Assembly: GCA_001661245.1 (NCBI GenBank)
Contig: KV454016.1
Location: 990,268 to 1,054,267 of the forward strand
DNA: 64,000 bases
Source: Pachysolen tannophilus NRRL Y-2460
Taxonomy: Eukaryota; Ascomycota; Pichiomycetes; Alaninales; Pachysolenaceae
Direction: 5' to 3'
In this document: positions 43,136-55,264 of the stretch, piece by piece
How positions within the stretch are numbered: the stretch's first letter is position 1
Layout of the letters: every line of letters begins with the position of its first letter
Notes under the pieces: model-generated
The model's database searches: none
The model's input: the letters and a program-made list of their open reading frames with translations, nothing else
What the model was told of the DNA's origin: nothing
Position numbers and translations under genes: made by a program

Positions 43136-44368
43136 TTAGCCTTGTAGTTCCAATGCTTTTGACAAGACTTTTTCGATACTAGGTCTTTCTGAAGGGTTTA
43201 CTATAAGACACATTTTAATCAAATCTTTAATTCCATCACTGTATTGTGGTTGTTGTGGGAATGAATAATTCCCACTACTTATAGCCAAATTCATACTTGC
43301 ACCATTTTCTTGTTCTTCTCTTTCAAAAGGGGACATTCCATATAATAGAGCATATAGAGTACAACCCAAGGACCATATATCTATCTTCTCATCCAATTTA
43401 TCACCAACTTTAACATCCAATAATTCTGGTGCACGATATGGTAATGTACAATGTTCTTCTGCTAATTCTTGAACTGTAATTGCCTCTGCTCTATTTTTGA
43501 TATTCATTTTCAGTCTGGTACATGATCCTAAGTCACATAATACTGGGAGACCATCTTTTGAAAGCATAATATTTGCAGGTTTAATATCTCTATGAGCAAA
43601 TGATATTGCTTCAGAAAGTTCAGTTGAATTTCCTTCTAAATCATTCAATTCTAATTGGTTATAATTATTTTGCAAGTGTTCTGAATCTGAAAGTGAATCA
43701 TAATCATAATCTTCTTCTTCTTCTTCTTCTTCAGCAAGTGTATTATTATCACTATTCAGAAGTAAAACTTGATTTTCAGAATTCATATCATCACCACCAT
43801 CACCACTATTACTATTACCATTTATCTTTTGTGAAGAAGATTTTTGTAAACTTCTTTTTAAATTCGGTATAGATGAACTTTGAAGTGTATAACGATTTGT
43901 ATTATTATTCACATGATGACGATGCATTGATTGTAAACCACGACATATTCCAATAAATACTCTTATAGCATCGGATTCCTCAATAAAAGAATTATTAACA
44001 CTATTCTTATTAACAACATCTTGTAAAGACCCATTATCAAAATATGGCAATAATATATAAACCGTTTTGGAACCATCCAGTTCTTGAACTATACTAGAAT
44101 CAATTGATCTTATAATATATGGTGATTTAAATTCTTTATAATTACCAACTTCTTTCATTGCAACTTTAACACTCTCATTTCCAAATGGACACCGAATCTT
44201 CTTCAACGCATATAACCCACCATTAGAAGCTTGAACTAAATATACATATGAAAATCCACCTTCTCCTAATAATTTCAATATCTTAAATCTGGCCTTATTG
44301 ATTTTTAATTCTGGAACAGTGGAAAAACATGGTAAGCAAGATGTAATAAGTTCTATCACAAATGACAT
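43136..44368 (-). CDS. ENV7: Palmitoylated vacuolar protein kinase Env7 (STK16 family)
   Basis: 410 residues from the ATG at 44368. N-terminal Cys pair in ITSCLPCFS fits the palmitoylation site of Env7. Kinase domain: Gly loop LGEGGFSYVYL (about 35-43), Lys in LYALKKI (K56), catalytic loop FAHRDIKPANIML, DLG in LCDLGS (the DLG variant is usual for STK16-type kinases) and LPYRAPELLD, DIWSLGCTLYALLYG. A ~110-residue acidic, Asn/Ser-rich insert splits the domain just before the catalytic loop. Env7 is a vacuolar-membrane kinase that restrains fusion. Divergent from RVB2. Confidence 0.9.
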   Translation of the reverse strand: MSFVIELITSCLPCFSTVPELKINKARFKILKLLGEGGFSYVYLVQASNGGLYALKKIRCPFGNESVKVAMKEVGNYKEFKSPYIIRSIDSSIVQELDGSKTVYILLPYFDNGSLQDVVNKNSVNNSFIEESDAIRVFIGICRGLQSMHRHHVNNNTNRYTLQSSSIPNLKRSLQKSSSQKINGNSNSGDGGDDMNSENQVLLLNSDNNTLAEEEEEEEDYDYDSLSDSEHLQNNYNQLELNDLEGNSTELSEAISFAHRDIKPANIMLSKDGLPVLCDLGSCTRLKMNIKNRAEAITVQELAEEHCTLPYRAPELLDVKVGDKLDEKIDIWSLGCTLYALLYGMSPFEREEQENGASMNLAISSGNYSFPQQPQYSDGIKDLIKMCLIVNPSERPSIEKVLSKALELQG

Positions 44369-44454
44369 TACCAATTCTATTCTATTCTATTTTATTTTAG
44401 TATATCACAAAATCCCTTCACTTATCAATAGGTTCCTACCTATTCACTATCAAT

Positions 44455-44485
<31 letters not shown>

Positions 44486-44702
44486 CTTTTCCATTAAATA
44501 ATTTATAAAATAATTTATATATATTTCAATATTATATTATTTTGATAGCGTGTTTCCTAAAGTGGCACTTAACCTAGAATTTTAATTGAAAAATGGATAA
44601 AAAAAAATTTTGACCTTTTAAAAAAGAATACAATAAATTGATAATAATACCGATAAATTTACTAAATCGTTGTATTATAGGATAATCATTGGTTTGAATA
44701 TA
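44369..44702. other. Divergent promoter ENV7/RVB2
   Basis: 334 bp of AT-rich DNA with a TA repeat (44458-44485). No further features seen. Confidence 0.5.
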
Positions 44703-46281
<1,579 letters not shown>

Positions 46282-46458
46282 AGTGGAAAGTAAAGAAGAA
46301 TAAAAAAAAAAAAAAAAAAAGAAAAAGAAAATTAATTTGTTTGTTGCTACTTAACTTGTTTTATTATTATTATTATATAATTATTTAATTATAATTATTA
46401 TTATTCTTTTATTTTTTGTTTATTTTTTTTTTAATCATGTAAAAGTTCTTTTATCAAT

Positions 46459-47072
46459 TTAACCGCTTCCTTTAGTATTTAGAATCAATGCGATAATCAT
46501 TCCATATAGTCCCAAGACTTCTGCAAAAATCAATATCAATACAATTCCTACAAATAATCTAGGTTGATGCATATATTGTCTAACACCTTCATCACCAACA
46601 ATACCAATTGAATATCCACTTGCAAGACAAGCAAAACCCACACTTAATCCACAACTTAAATGCATAAACCCATTAAATAATGAATAATTTTCTGTTGGAG
46701 ATATACCACCAGCTATTAAGACACTAACAACTAATCCATAAACTGATAAGATACCACTCATAACTACAGGAATAAGAGATTTCATAATCAATTCAGGTTT
46801 AAAAGTACCAATACCTGATATACCAATTCCTGATTTTGCTGTTCCAATAGCCGCACCTGCACAACTTAAAACAATTGAAGCAGCACAACCGGCAAATCCA
46901 AAAAATGGTGCAAAACTTGGAGAATATACATCACCACCGGTAGACGACCTAATTTTATATAATTTTGGTTAGTAACTTTTAAAAACAACACTCAAAAATA
47001 CCACCACCACAATTACCACTAAAACAAAACTTGTCAAAAAAAAAAATTAAAAAAAACTCTTTTAACTTACAT
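46459..47072 (-). CDS. VMA11: V-ATPase proteolipid subunit c' (Vma11), start codon split by intron
   Basis: Exons are 47071-47072 (only AT) and 46459-46948 (beginning G), giving 163 residues: [20 protein letters not shown]. Four membrane helices. The text [31 protein letters not shown] and [20 protein letters not shown] identifies Vma11 rather than Vma3 or Vma16. The proton-carrying Glu is in [13 protein letters not shown]. It forms part of the V0 rotor ring of the vacuolar proton pump. The intron has GTAAGT, TACTAAC (46968-46974) and AATTAG. If it is not spliced, the mRNA begins ATG-TAA. Confidence 0.93.
46949..47070 (-). other. Spliceosomal intron within the VMA11 start codon
   Basis: 122 nt, splitting AT^G. 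Canonical donor GTAAGT, whose first G would otherwise complete the ATG, branch TACTAAC (46968-46974), acceptor ATTAG. Exon 2 contributes the G of the start codon. Confidence 0.88.
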
Positions 47073-47815
47073 TGTTAAATGTCCAAATATCAATTTATAA
47101 CTGATTGCTTAATTCAAGATTCAAATCTCAAATTTCAAATTTCAAATCGAATTATATAATTAAATTATTATGTATTTGTTAACTATTGGGCAACTACAAA
47201 CCAATATCTTTCTTTGCCTTAAAACAATAAATGTGGTTTTTTTTGGCAGATTTCACTTTTTTTTATTTTTTTAGTTATCGTGTCCACTACTAAATGATAA
47301 GTACTGTTTTGGGAGTTTCTCTCTTGGCGCACTACTTTTTAGTAGCTTTTTTTTTTTTTTATTTCTTTAGGGGCTGGCGAGTGCTGATGAGTGGTCAATT
47401 ACTGTCAATTACTGCTTTCGGTTGTGATATCCCTTTTTGGGGTTTCCTCCTAAAGATTGTTTCCGTTTTTAAACATTTAGGGGCTGAAAAGTCGTTTTGA
47501 AGTAAAATGTTAGGGCGGTTTCTGTTGGTTGGTTGTTGTGTGCACTACCCGTTATTTTATATATTGTTTGTTTACTATTGATATATCATTTTATATTATT
47601 ATTATATTAGATATTTGATACGTATAATAGATGTTATATTAGCTATTGAGGTATATAGTGACATTTGATCTGATTTTATTAGCTTAGAAGTTGGAAACTG
47701 CTATTTTATTTTATTTTATTTTATCTTATTTCTAAGTTTACATTTTGTGCTGATCCCATATATAACAAACCATTCTATAAGCTTTTAATTATACTTTATA
47801 CACCACAAATATAAA
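47073..47815. other. Divergent promoter VMA11/NSL1
   Basis: 743 bp. Contains TTTAGGGGCTG twice (47366-47376 and 47476-47486), matching the cluster before the Cik1/Vik1-like gene, plus CAAATTTCAAATTTC repeats near 47125 and a TTTTA repeat (47705-47727). The 47294-47500 open frame looks spurious. Confidence 0.55.
47366..47486. promoter_or_regulatory. Two TTTAGGGGCTG motifs
   Basis: Exact 11-bp copies, 110 bp apart (47366-47376, 47476-47486), 330-450 bp before NSL1 and on the same strand as it. Shared with the promoter of the Cik1/Vik1-like gene. Confidence 0.5.
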
Positions 47816-48583
47816 ATGTCCACTACACATGAATTACATGAAAAAATTCAATTACAAACTCAAGATGTTAAATATTTACAACGAATTTTTTTGGAAAATG
47901 CACATTCAAAATTGAATTTACACTTGCCCATAACCAATAATAGTAAAGATGATCCTTTAAGAAATAAAATTGAAAATATGGTTGAAACTTTTATTTTTGA
48001 AACTTTTGAAATGGCTAGACATTCAATGATAATAGATGGTATTGATATGTCTAATACTCTGTCTTTAAAAAATATAATAGATGAACCAAAAGAACGTAAG
48101 TTGAAAATTTTTTGTTAATTTCTTTTCTGTTTTTTGTTTTTAATACTAACATTTGTTACTCTTTTTTTTTTTCTTTTTTTGATTTATTTAGAAATTGAAC
48201 CATTTAATTTTGAATTAAATGATAAGTTAAGAAAGATTTATGCACAAGTGGAAGATGCAACTTTAGAAGTAACTTCTTTGAGAAGAGAATTACCAATAAA
48301 AGCAAAAGAAGAATATGGGAAATTATTAACACAATATGATGAAAAAATAAATAAAGTAATACAAGATTTAAATAACCATCATAATGATATAAATGAAGAA
48401 ATTGAAGATATACCAAAAATAGATAATATACTACCAAGATTAAATGATATGAAATTAGATTATGAAAAATCTTTATCAATTTTAGTTGATTTAAAAGAAG
48501 AAATTCCAAAACAAACTTCTCAAATGGAAAAATTAAATGAATTAATTCAATTTATTGAAAAAATTGCTACAAATTCAAATTAA
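47816..48583 (+). CDS. NSL1: Kinetochore MIND/Mis12 complex subunit Nsl1 (Mis14), two exons
   Basis: Exons 47816-48095 and 48192-48583, giving 223 residues. The join reads DEPKEQIEPFNFELNDKLRK. The C-terminal exon has the Mis14/Nsl1 family pattern LRKIYAQVEDATLEVTSLRR-ELP followed by helical coiled-coil sequence. The N-terminal part is a helical head (KYLQRIFLENAHSKL, IENMVETFIFETFEMARHSM). Nsl1 links the Ndc80 complex to the inner kinetochore. The intron has GTAAGT, TACTAAC (48144-48150) and TTTAG. Confidence 0.82.
48096..48191 (+). other. Spliceosomal intron of NSL1
   Basis: 96 nt, phase 1, GTAAGT / TACTAAC (48144-48150) / TTTAG. Confidence 0.9.
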
Positions 48584-48875
48584 AAGTTTTTTTTTGATCT
48601 TTTATCAATATTATTCTAACTTATGTACCATATATATATATATATAGATTTTAATTAACTAATTTATTTAATTCTCTAATTCTCCGTTTCTCTGATTGAT
48701 TTAATTGATCTGATTCTCTGATTCTTTGATTCTCTGCTGCTTGTCCGTTGCCGAACGTGGCGCTCGGAGTTAAGATAAGATATTTAGCCGTCGACATTTA
48801 TATATATATATATATATTTATTTATTTAATTCTTGGTTTCTTTTTCAACTAATAACAAAGTTTAATATTTAAAAG

Positions 48876-50147
48876 ATGGTTTCAGCAGAGTTAAATTCAG
48901 ATAAAACAATTTATGAAAGTCGTTTAACAGAATTGTTAAAAGAAACACCAATAGTTGATACTCATAATGATTTCCCATATATTTTAAGAGTACAATTACA
49001 TGATGAATTACATTCATGTGATTTTGATTTTAATGGTGAATTACAAACTCATACTTCATTACCTAAATTTCGTAAAGGTAAATTAGGTGTTCAATTTTTC
49101 AGTGTTTATATTGAATGTAAAGATTATATTACTGAAGATGGTAAAGAAGATTTTAATAAATTTAATAGTGCTGTTAGAGATACACTTGAACAAATTGATG
49201 TTACAAAAAGATTAGTTAATGAATATAGTGATGATATGAAATTTGTTAATAATTCAATTGAAGCAATGGAAGCTTATAAAAATGGGAAGATTGCAGTTAC
49301 TTTAGGTGTTGAAGGTTTACATCAAGTTGATTTATCTCTTGGTGTTCTTAGAGAATATTTTGAATTAGGATGTAGGTATATTACTTTAACTCATAATGGT
49401 GATAACCCATTTGCTACAGCTGCTTCATCTATTGCTGCAGGGTTACCTGATAATGGATTAACTGAATATGGTAAACGTTGTATTTTAGAAATGAATAGAT
49501 TAGGTATGATGGTTGATTTATCACATGTTAGTTATAAGACAATGTTAGATACTTTAGAAGTTACACAATCACCAGTAATTTTTTCTCATTCTTCAGCTTA
49601 TCATTTAACAAATCATGAAAGAAATGTTCGTGATGATGTCTTATTAAAAATTAAAGAAAATGATGGTGTTGTTTGTGTTAATTTTTACCCTGCATTTATT
49701 GTACCAAAAGATAAATCAATAAAAGAAGTATCTATTGAAGATGCAGTTAATCATATTTTACATATTGTTAAAATTACTGGATCTTTTAGACATGTTGGTT
49801 TTGGATCTGATTTTGATGGTATTCCATTTGGACCAATTGGTTTAGAAGATGTTTCTAAATATCCAGATTTAATTTATAAAATCATGCAAGCAGGTGCCAC
49901 TGATCAAGATATTAAAGGATTAATGGGTGGTAATACAATGAGAGTATGGGCCAAAAATGAAGAAATTTCTAAAAAATTAATTAAAAAATTAGGTCCAAAA
50001 GGTATTATTGAAGATAATTGGAAACAAAGAGTATGGGAATTTAATTCTTATAGTAAAGATTTTCCTCGTCTTTTCGAAAATAGTTTTGATATACATAAAG
50101 ACTCTACCATATGGAAACCTAAAAAAGATATGTTTACAAAGAAATAA
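48876..50147 (+). CDS. Peptidase M19 (membrane/renal dipeptidase family)
   Basis: 423 residues; zinc dipeptidase of the amidohydrolase fold. Metal site DTHNDFP (HxD) near residue 27, the bridging Glu in LGVEGLHQ, His residues in DLSHVSY and FSHSSAYHL, and Asp in GFGSDFDGIP are all visible, so it should be active. The family hydrolyses dipeptides and related small amides. No signal peptide or anchor, hence probably cytosolic, unlike the GPI-anchored mammalian enzyme. I know of no S. cerevisiae member, but the family is widespread in other fungi. Base composition and codons look like those of the neighbours, so there is no sign of recent transfer. Confidence 0.93.
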   Translation: MVSAELNSDKTIYESRLTELLKETPIVDTHNDFPYILRVQLHDELHSCDFDFNGELQTHTSLPKFRKGKLGVQFFSVYIECKDYITEDGKEDFNKFNSAVRDTLEQIDVTKRLVNEYSDDMKFVNNSIEAMEAYKNGKIAVTLGVEGLHQVDLSLGVLREYFELGCRYITLTHNGDNPFATAASSIAAGLPDNGLTEYGKRCILEMNRLGMMVDLSHVSYKTMLDTLEVTQSPVIFSHSSAYHLTNHERNVRDDVLLKIKENDGVVCVNFYPAFIVPKDKSIKEVSIEDAVNHILHIVKITGSFRHVGFGSDFDGIPFGPIGLEDVSKYPDLIYKIMQAGATDQDIKGLMGGNTMRVWAKNEEISKKLIKKLGPKGIIEDNWKQRVWEFNSYSKDFPRLFENSFDIHKDSTIWKPKKDMFTKK

Positions 50148-50769
50148 TTTAAAAAAAAAAGAAAAATAAAATAATTAATTGCTCTTATAGTTAACTAATT
50201 AATCAAATCAATTATATTAATATTTATCTTATCTATAACACTTAAAAGAGAAAAGAATGAAAAATAATGTGCGCTTTTCTCATTGCTTTTTTTCGGTATT
50301 TTCTAATGCGCTTATTTAAACCTTTTTGCGTATATAAAAGTGCACTTTCTAATGCGCATTTTATGCCTGCAAATGTGTACGCACTTGGCTAATAGAAGCT
50401 TGCGCACATGCATGCGCAGTTTTACCGAATTCAGCGCTTCGTTTATTTATTTTTTTTTTTTTATTTTTTATTTTTTGTATCTATAAAAAAAAAAACGACT
50501 GTGTCGAATAAAAAGCCAAAGCCTTTTATAATAAATATTAAAACAATATTGAGATTAAAAATTAGTGATTTATAATTGAGTAATAATAAGTTGTGTTTTT
50601 TTTTTTCTTATTCTTTTTTCTTTCTCAAGGGTTTATTGAATACCCATATTCAATCATTTCAATTAAATTTTTTTCTTATTGGTGTTATTACGAATTTTTA
50701 ATTTTTCTTTTTTAACTTGATTTTTTCAAGTTTTTTTTTTTTTTTTTTTTTTTCTCTATTATTGAAGAA
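50148..50769. other. Spacer M19 dipeptidase to RBD2
   Basis: The 50265-50435 part is rich in TGCGC/AATGCGC words and ends with CTTGCGCACATGC plus ATGCGCA (listed separately). After it come T-rich tracts. Confidence 0.55.
50268..50436. promoter_or_regulatory. Cluster of AATGCGC / TGCGCA motifs
   Basis: TGTGCGCTTT (50269), AATGCGCTTA (50305), AATGCGCATTTT (50351), ACGCACTT, then CTTGCGCACATGC (50399-50411) directly followed by ATGCGCA. The 13-mer CTTGCGCACATGC recurs exactly at 55519-55531 before INP1. AATGCGC also recurs in the G1 cyclin upstream array. Confidence 0.5.
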
Positions 50770-51791
50770 ATGGTTTCTCCATCTAATAGTAATTTATCGG
50801 CGATAAACCAATACTTCAATTTGCTGAAGACTTTTTTACCTGTCTTTGATGGTTATCCACCTGCATTTACTTCTGGGTTTGTTGTGTTTTTAGTGCTAAT
50901 ATATATATTAAGTTTTTTCACATCGATTAATGATAAGATTGCATTGAACCCATGGGCTCCATTTAACTTTGATTGTAAGTATTTGAAAAAAAAAAAAATT
51001 TTTTTTAAAGTGAATGATGATCGAGAGATACTAACTATATTTTTTTTGCTTCTTTACTGGTAATCAATTGATATATAGTGAATAGAATTTCAATGTACCC
51101 ACTTGGACATGTTTCATTTTTCCATTTATTATTCAATATTATTGCAATTGTAACTCCATTATCAAATTTTGAAAAAGAAAATGGAACGGTTCATACCGGA
51201 ATTGTATTGAATATACTTGCTACAGTTACAGCTTTACCTTATTGTTTATTGGGGATAATTTTTTATCCAAATACAGAAGTATTAGGAGCAAGTGCATGGT
51301 GTTTTTCATTTGCAGCATATGAAGCTCATAAACAAAGTTTATTAAAACCAAGCATTATAATTACTCCAACTTTTGTGATTCCAACTATTTATTCACCATT
51401 TGTGTTTTTAATACTTATAGCTGTTATAGCACCACATTCAAGTTTTATGGGTCATTTATTTGGTATATTGGCTGGATATGCTTTAAGTTTTGGATATTTA
51501 ACAAAATTAATTGAACCACCTTCAAAAATTGTACAATTTATTGAAAAAAAAATAGATACTTTAATTAATTTAATTCCTCCACAATTTAGATATTATAGAG
51601 AAATTGAAGTTAAAGTATTACGTGATGAAAAATTGAAAACACATGTAAGCATTTCAGATTCAATATTACCAACACATCATACTGCTAATAATATTACTGC
51701 TGATACAAATAGTAGAAATGTTGGAAGCTCAGATGGACAAGCAAGAAGACATACATTTAGTGGTCTGGGTCATATATTGGGCGCATCCTGA
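50770..51791 (+). CDS. RBD2: Rhomboid-like protein Rbd2, two exons
   Basis: Exons 50770-50974 and 51079-51791, giving 305 residues; junction APFNFDLNRISMYPLGHVSF. Six-helix rhomboid core with HLLFNIIAI, the nucleophile motif GASAWCFSF (S. cerevisiae Rbd2 has GASGWCF, so the usual G after Ser is A) and the histidine helix FMGHLFGILAGYALSFGY. A cytosolic tail of about 90 residues ends FSGLGHILGAS, recalling the Rbd2 C-terminus. Golgi rhomboid protease family. The intron has GTAAGT, TACTAAC (51029-51035) and ATATAG. Confidence 0.9.
50975..51078 (+). other. Spliceosomal intron of RBD2
   Basis: 104 nt, phase 1, GTAAGT / TACTAAC (51029-51035) / ATATAG. Contains a long A/T hairpin-like tract just after the donor. 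Confidence 0.9.
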
Positions 51792-51829
51792 AAAAAAATG
51801 AAAAAAAGAAAAAAAAAGACATTAACTTT

Positions 51830-51862
<33 letters not shown>

Positions 51863-52308
51863 CATAGATGGTTATGGAGAGTGGGCGGGGGATGGAAGTT
51901 GAGGAAAAGGAAAAGTAATTTTAACTGATTAACGTGAAGAAAGACTATAAAAAATAGACTTTACAATTAGTGGATAGCTCTAAACGGTTCCTTGGTGATG
52001 AAAACTTATGTTAATCTGTTCATATATATTTATATATAAAAATTGTGCTATGGGCAAAAAGCACTCGTCATTATGGTTTAGATAGTAATGAAGATAACAA
52101 CAATAAATTTATAATAGAACTATGGATTATCACTTGATAAGACTGTACACTAATAGGCGAAAAGAAAGTATTAAAATTCTAGTAATTGTTGTCTTTTTTT
52201 TTTGATACTTTTATTAAATTTTAATTTATATATATATATATTTCTCCAATGTCTTTTTTACAACTATAATATATTTATCATCTTTTAAAATAAAATATAC
52301 AAAACTCA
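51792..52308. other. Spacer RBD2 to FRG1-like gene
   Basis: TA repeats at 51828-51862, a GA/GT-rich patch (51870-51915), then AT-rich promoter sequence. No gene seen. Confidence 0.45.
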
Positions 52309-53139
52309 ATGGTTAAAAAACTTTCTTTTAAAGGAGATCAGAGTTCTGAGAAGAAGAAGAAGAAAAGAAGTCGCCGTGATTCTGTTTCGGACTTGGAATC
52401 ATCTTCATTAAAGAAAAAACTGAAAACTCCAGATCCAAATGATATAATTGTTATAAATAATAAATTGACAGACATAAACACATTAGAACCAAGTTCACTT
52501 GAAACTGGATGGACTACAGCTAATTATATTGGAGATCTTAGTGGTCCAATAATTATAATTCCAGAATCTCAGAAATTGGATTTAGAAAATAAACCTTTAT
52601 GTTTATCGATAAATGGAACCACTGATCAGTTGGAGTTTTCTTCAAATTTACAAAGTTTAGAAAATACAATAAATTTTAGTAATTATGAAGATGATAATTT
52701 AACTAAATTGGAACCTTTAGAGAAAAATCAAGTTTTCATTTTAACCAATGTAGTAAACTTGATAGGAACGAAACAAGAAAAGTTAGATTCAAAATTGAAT
52801 AAATCTAATTCTGTTAAATTATCTATAAAGACTTTTAAAAATAAATATTTAACTCTTAAAAATGGTACCAATGATGAAATTGCTGGTGATTCCAATGTGT
52901 TGACCAATAATGAAATTTTCAAATTTGTAAAGAATGAAGATAAAGTTTCAAATAAAATAACATGGCAAATACGAAGTATTAATGATGATAAGAAATTGAT
53001 TTTTCTTAAAAATAATAAATTAAGATTGATTAAAGATGAAGAAGATTTACTTGATGATCTTAGTTTGTTCACAATTAGAATACAAATTCAAAATAGTGTC
53101 ATGAGTAAAAAAGTTAGATTATTAAGAAAAGAAAGTTAA
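52309..53139 (+). CDS. FRG1-like protein (fascin-like beta-trefoil)
   Basis: 276 residues. The N-terminus MVKKLSFKGDQ followed by a Lys/Arg-rich nuclear/nucleolar signal (EKKKKKRSRRD) and then GWTTANYIGDLSGPIIIIPES matches the start of FRG1 (V-L-K-G, KKKK, W-T-V-x-N-x-G-E-I-S-G-x-I). The remaining ~190 residues are beta-rich, with repeats like FKNKYLTLKNG and WQIRSINDDKKLIFLKNNKL that suit a beta-trefoil. FRG1 is a nucleolar RNA- and actin-binding protein linked to splicing and ribosome biogenesis. I do not know it from S. cerevisiae. The C-terminal part is weakly conserved, so the call is moderate. Confidence 0.62.
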   Translation: MVKKLSFKGDQSSEKKKKKRSRRDSVSDLESSSLKKKLKTPDPNDIIVINNKLTDINTLEPSSLETGWTTANYIGDLSGPIIIIPESQKLDLENKPLCLSINGTTDQLEFSSNLQSLENTINFSNYEDDNLTKLEPLEKNQVFILTNVVNLIGTKQEKLDSKLNKSNSVKLSIKTFKNKYLTLKNGTNDEIAGDSNVLTNNEIFKFVKNEDKVSNKITWQIRSINDDKKLIFLKNNKLRLIKDEEDLLDDLSLFTIRIQIQNSVMSKKVRLLRKES

Positions 53140-53196
53140 AAAAAGCTTGTAATGATATATAAAAAGAATACATTTTTTTCATTATTTTAATTTAAT

Positions 53197-53841
53197 TTAA
53201 TTTAATTCATAAAATCTTTCAATATCATCTCTAAGATTTATTTTACTACCATCATCTTTTTTCTCACTATTTTCTTTCTTGGTCAATCCTATTATAAAAT
53301 CAACAATTAATTCTATCCCCATTTTCTCATTTGAATCATCATCTGTAATACCACTTTTTATAATAATATCACTCTCGGATTTCCCAATTATATCGTCTCT
53401 AGTCATCAAATGGAGCTGTATTACTTCACTCAATTTGGCATTTTTCTCATCCACAGGTATCCCTTCAGAACATAATCCTTCTCTTTTAATAAGTCTAATC
53501 AATCTCGTATCCTTATCACAGGAGACAAAAATCTTAATTGAAGATCTCAGCCTTAAATTCTTATCATATAATGCAAAAATTCCATTTATTATTATAATAT
53601 CTCCATTTCCACGGCATAAATCAATATCTTCAAGAAGATGATCAAATTTATAATTCGACACCTTCAATGGTGGCTCGTTATCAATACAATATTCTTCTGA
53701 ATTGTCTAAATCAACTTCAGTAATTTTTACTTGGTTATCTAATAATTTCGATAATTTATCCTTGATGGATCTACTTAAGGTTTTCTTCCCGCTACCATTC
53801 CCTCCACCTATTAAAATGATTATCTTATCACCTTCTTCCAT
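53197..53841 (-). CDS. DAS2: Das2-like P-loop kinase (uridine kinase family)
   Basis: 214 residues from the ATG at 53841. P-loop GGNGSGKKT (about 13-21), then a uridine-kinase-like body: SNYKFDHLLEDIDLCRGNGD, IIIINGIFALYDKNLRLRSS-IKIFVSCDKDTRLIRLIKRE (Walker B-like strand and lid with R-LIRLIKR). This resembles yeast Das2, a putative uridine kinase, more than Urk1, as it is short and lacks the C-terminal UPRT-like part. No in-frame ATG lies upstream, though the frame stays open for about a dozen codons. Convergent with the FRG1-like gene and divergent from FAL1. Confidence 0.68.
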   Translation of the reverse strand: MEEGDKIIILIGGGNGSGKKTLSRSIKDKLSKLLDNQVKITEVDLDNSEEYCIDNEPPLKVSNYKFDHLLEDIDLCRGNGDIIIINGIFALYDKNLRLRSSIKIFVSCDKDTRLIRLIKREGLCSEGIPVDEKNAKLSEVIQLHLMTRDDIIGKSESDIIIKSGITDDDSNEKMGIELIVDFIIGLTKKENSEKKDDGSKINLRDDIERFYELN

Positions 53842-54073
53842 CACCTCTTTCTTTTCAAAGAACTCACTCTTAGTACCTAATATAATGGTTACTTTAAATT
53901 ATAAGTAATTCTATCTTATTGATATGATAATTCTGTATACCCAAATTTTTCTATTACAATTTTTTTTGCATTTTTTTTTTTTTAGCATTTTTCATTTTTC
54001 AATTTTTCACTTTTTTTTTAATTAAATTGAGTTGAATTTATTTAATTCACAAGTTCATTAGTTGGAAAAGGAA

Positions 54074-55264
54074 ATGGAGTTTGACGAAGAGCTGGATGCT
54101 AATCTAGAGTTTAAATCTTCTAAAAATGTTGGTATTTACCAGACGTTTGAAGATATGAATTTGAAAGATACTTTATTGAAAGGTATATTTAGTTCTGGTT
54201 TTGAAAGACCTAGTTCTATTCAGTCGAGAGCTATAATGGAGATAATTAACGGTAAAGATGTTATTGCTCAATCACAATCTGGTACAGGTAAGACTGCCAC
54301 GTTTAGTATTGGACTGTTGGAAGTTATTGATACCAAGAAACGAGATTGTCAAGCGATTGTACTTTCTCCAACAAGAGAATTGGCTCAACAGATTCAAAAT
54401 GTTGTGAGTAGTCTTGGTGATTATATGAATGTTAAGACGCATGCGTGTATAGGTGGTACAAGTGTTGGTCAGGACATCAGGGCGTTAGAGAGTGGGCAAC
54501 ATATAGTAAGTGGTACACCAGGTAGAGTTTTAGATATGATTAAAAGAAGAAGTTTAAGTATAAGACATGTTCAAATATTGATATTGGATGAAGCAGATGA
54601 ATTACTTTCAAAAGGTTTTAAAGAACAAATTAAAAATATTTATGCGTTATTACCTAAATCTACACAAGTTGTTGTTGTTAGTGCAACACTTCCAAGAGAT
54701 GTTTTACAAATTACTAAAGAATTTATGAAAGATCCACTGAAAATTTTGGTTAAAAGAGATGAAATAACTTTAGAAGGTATAAAGCAATATTTTATTGATG
54801 TTTCTGAAGAAAAATGGAAATTTGATACTTTATGTGATTTATATGATTCTTTAACTATTACTCAAGCAGTAATTTTTTGTAATACAAAGAAAAAAGTAGA
54901 TTGGTTATCTGATGCTTTAAAAAAATCAAATTTCACAGTTGCTGCAATACATGGTGATATGAAACAAGATGAAAGAGATAAGATAATGAACGAGTTTAGA
55001 TTAGGAAATTCAAGAGTATTAATTTCAACAGATGTTTGGGCTAGAGGTATTGATGTTCAACAAGTTTCATTGGTTATTAATTACGACTTACCATTTGATA
55101 GAGAAAACTATATTCACAGAATTGGAAGGTCTGGCAGATTTGGAAGAAAAGGTGTTGCCATAAACTTTGTTACCGATGAGGATAAGAATACTTTGGACGA
55201 AATACAACACTATTACAGTACTCATATTCAAGAAATGCCATCTAACCTCAACGATATATTGTAA
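54074..55264 (+). CDS. FAL1: DEAD-box RNA helicase Fal1 (eIF4AIII-like)
   Basis: 396 residues from the ATG at 54074 (an upstream TTG is not used). Nucleolar helicase for 18S rRNA maturation. Motifs: Q-motif region [10 protein letters not shown], motif I SGTGKT (69-74), Ia PTREL (99-103), Ib TPGR (148-151), II DEAD (172-175), [44 protein letters not shown] and [27 protein letters not shown] and [19 protein letters not shown] point to the Fal1/eIF4AIII branch, not eIF4A. The promoter has tandem AATTTTTCA-like (RRPE-like) words near 53988-54008 but no clear PAC. Confidence 0.94.
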   Translation: MEFDEELDANLEFKSSKNVGIYQTFEDMNLKDTLLKGIFSSGFERPSSIQSRAIMEIINGKDVIAQSQSGTGKTATFSIGLLEVIDTKKRDCQAIVLSPTRELAQQIQNVVSSLGDYMNVKTHACIGGTSVGQDIRALESGQHIVSGTPGRVLDMIKRRSLSIRHVQILILDEADELLSKGFKEQIKNIYALLPKSTQVVVVSATLPRDVLQITKEFMKDPLKILVKRDEITLEGIKQYFIDVSEEKWKFDTLCDLYDSLTITQAVIFCNTKKKVDWLSDALKKSNFTVAAIHGDMKQDERDKIMNEFRLGNSRVLISTDVWARGIDVQQVSLVINYDLPFDRENYIHRIGRSGRFGRKGVAINFVTDEDKNTLDEIQHYYSTHIQEMPSNLNDIL

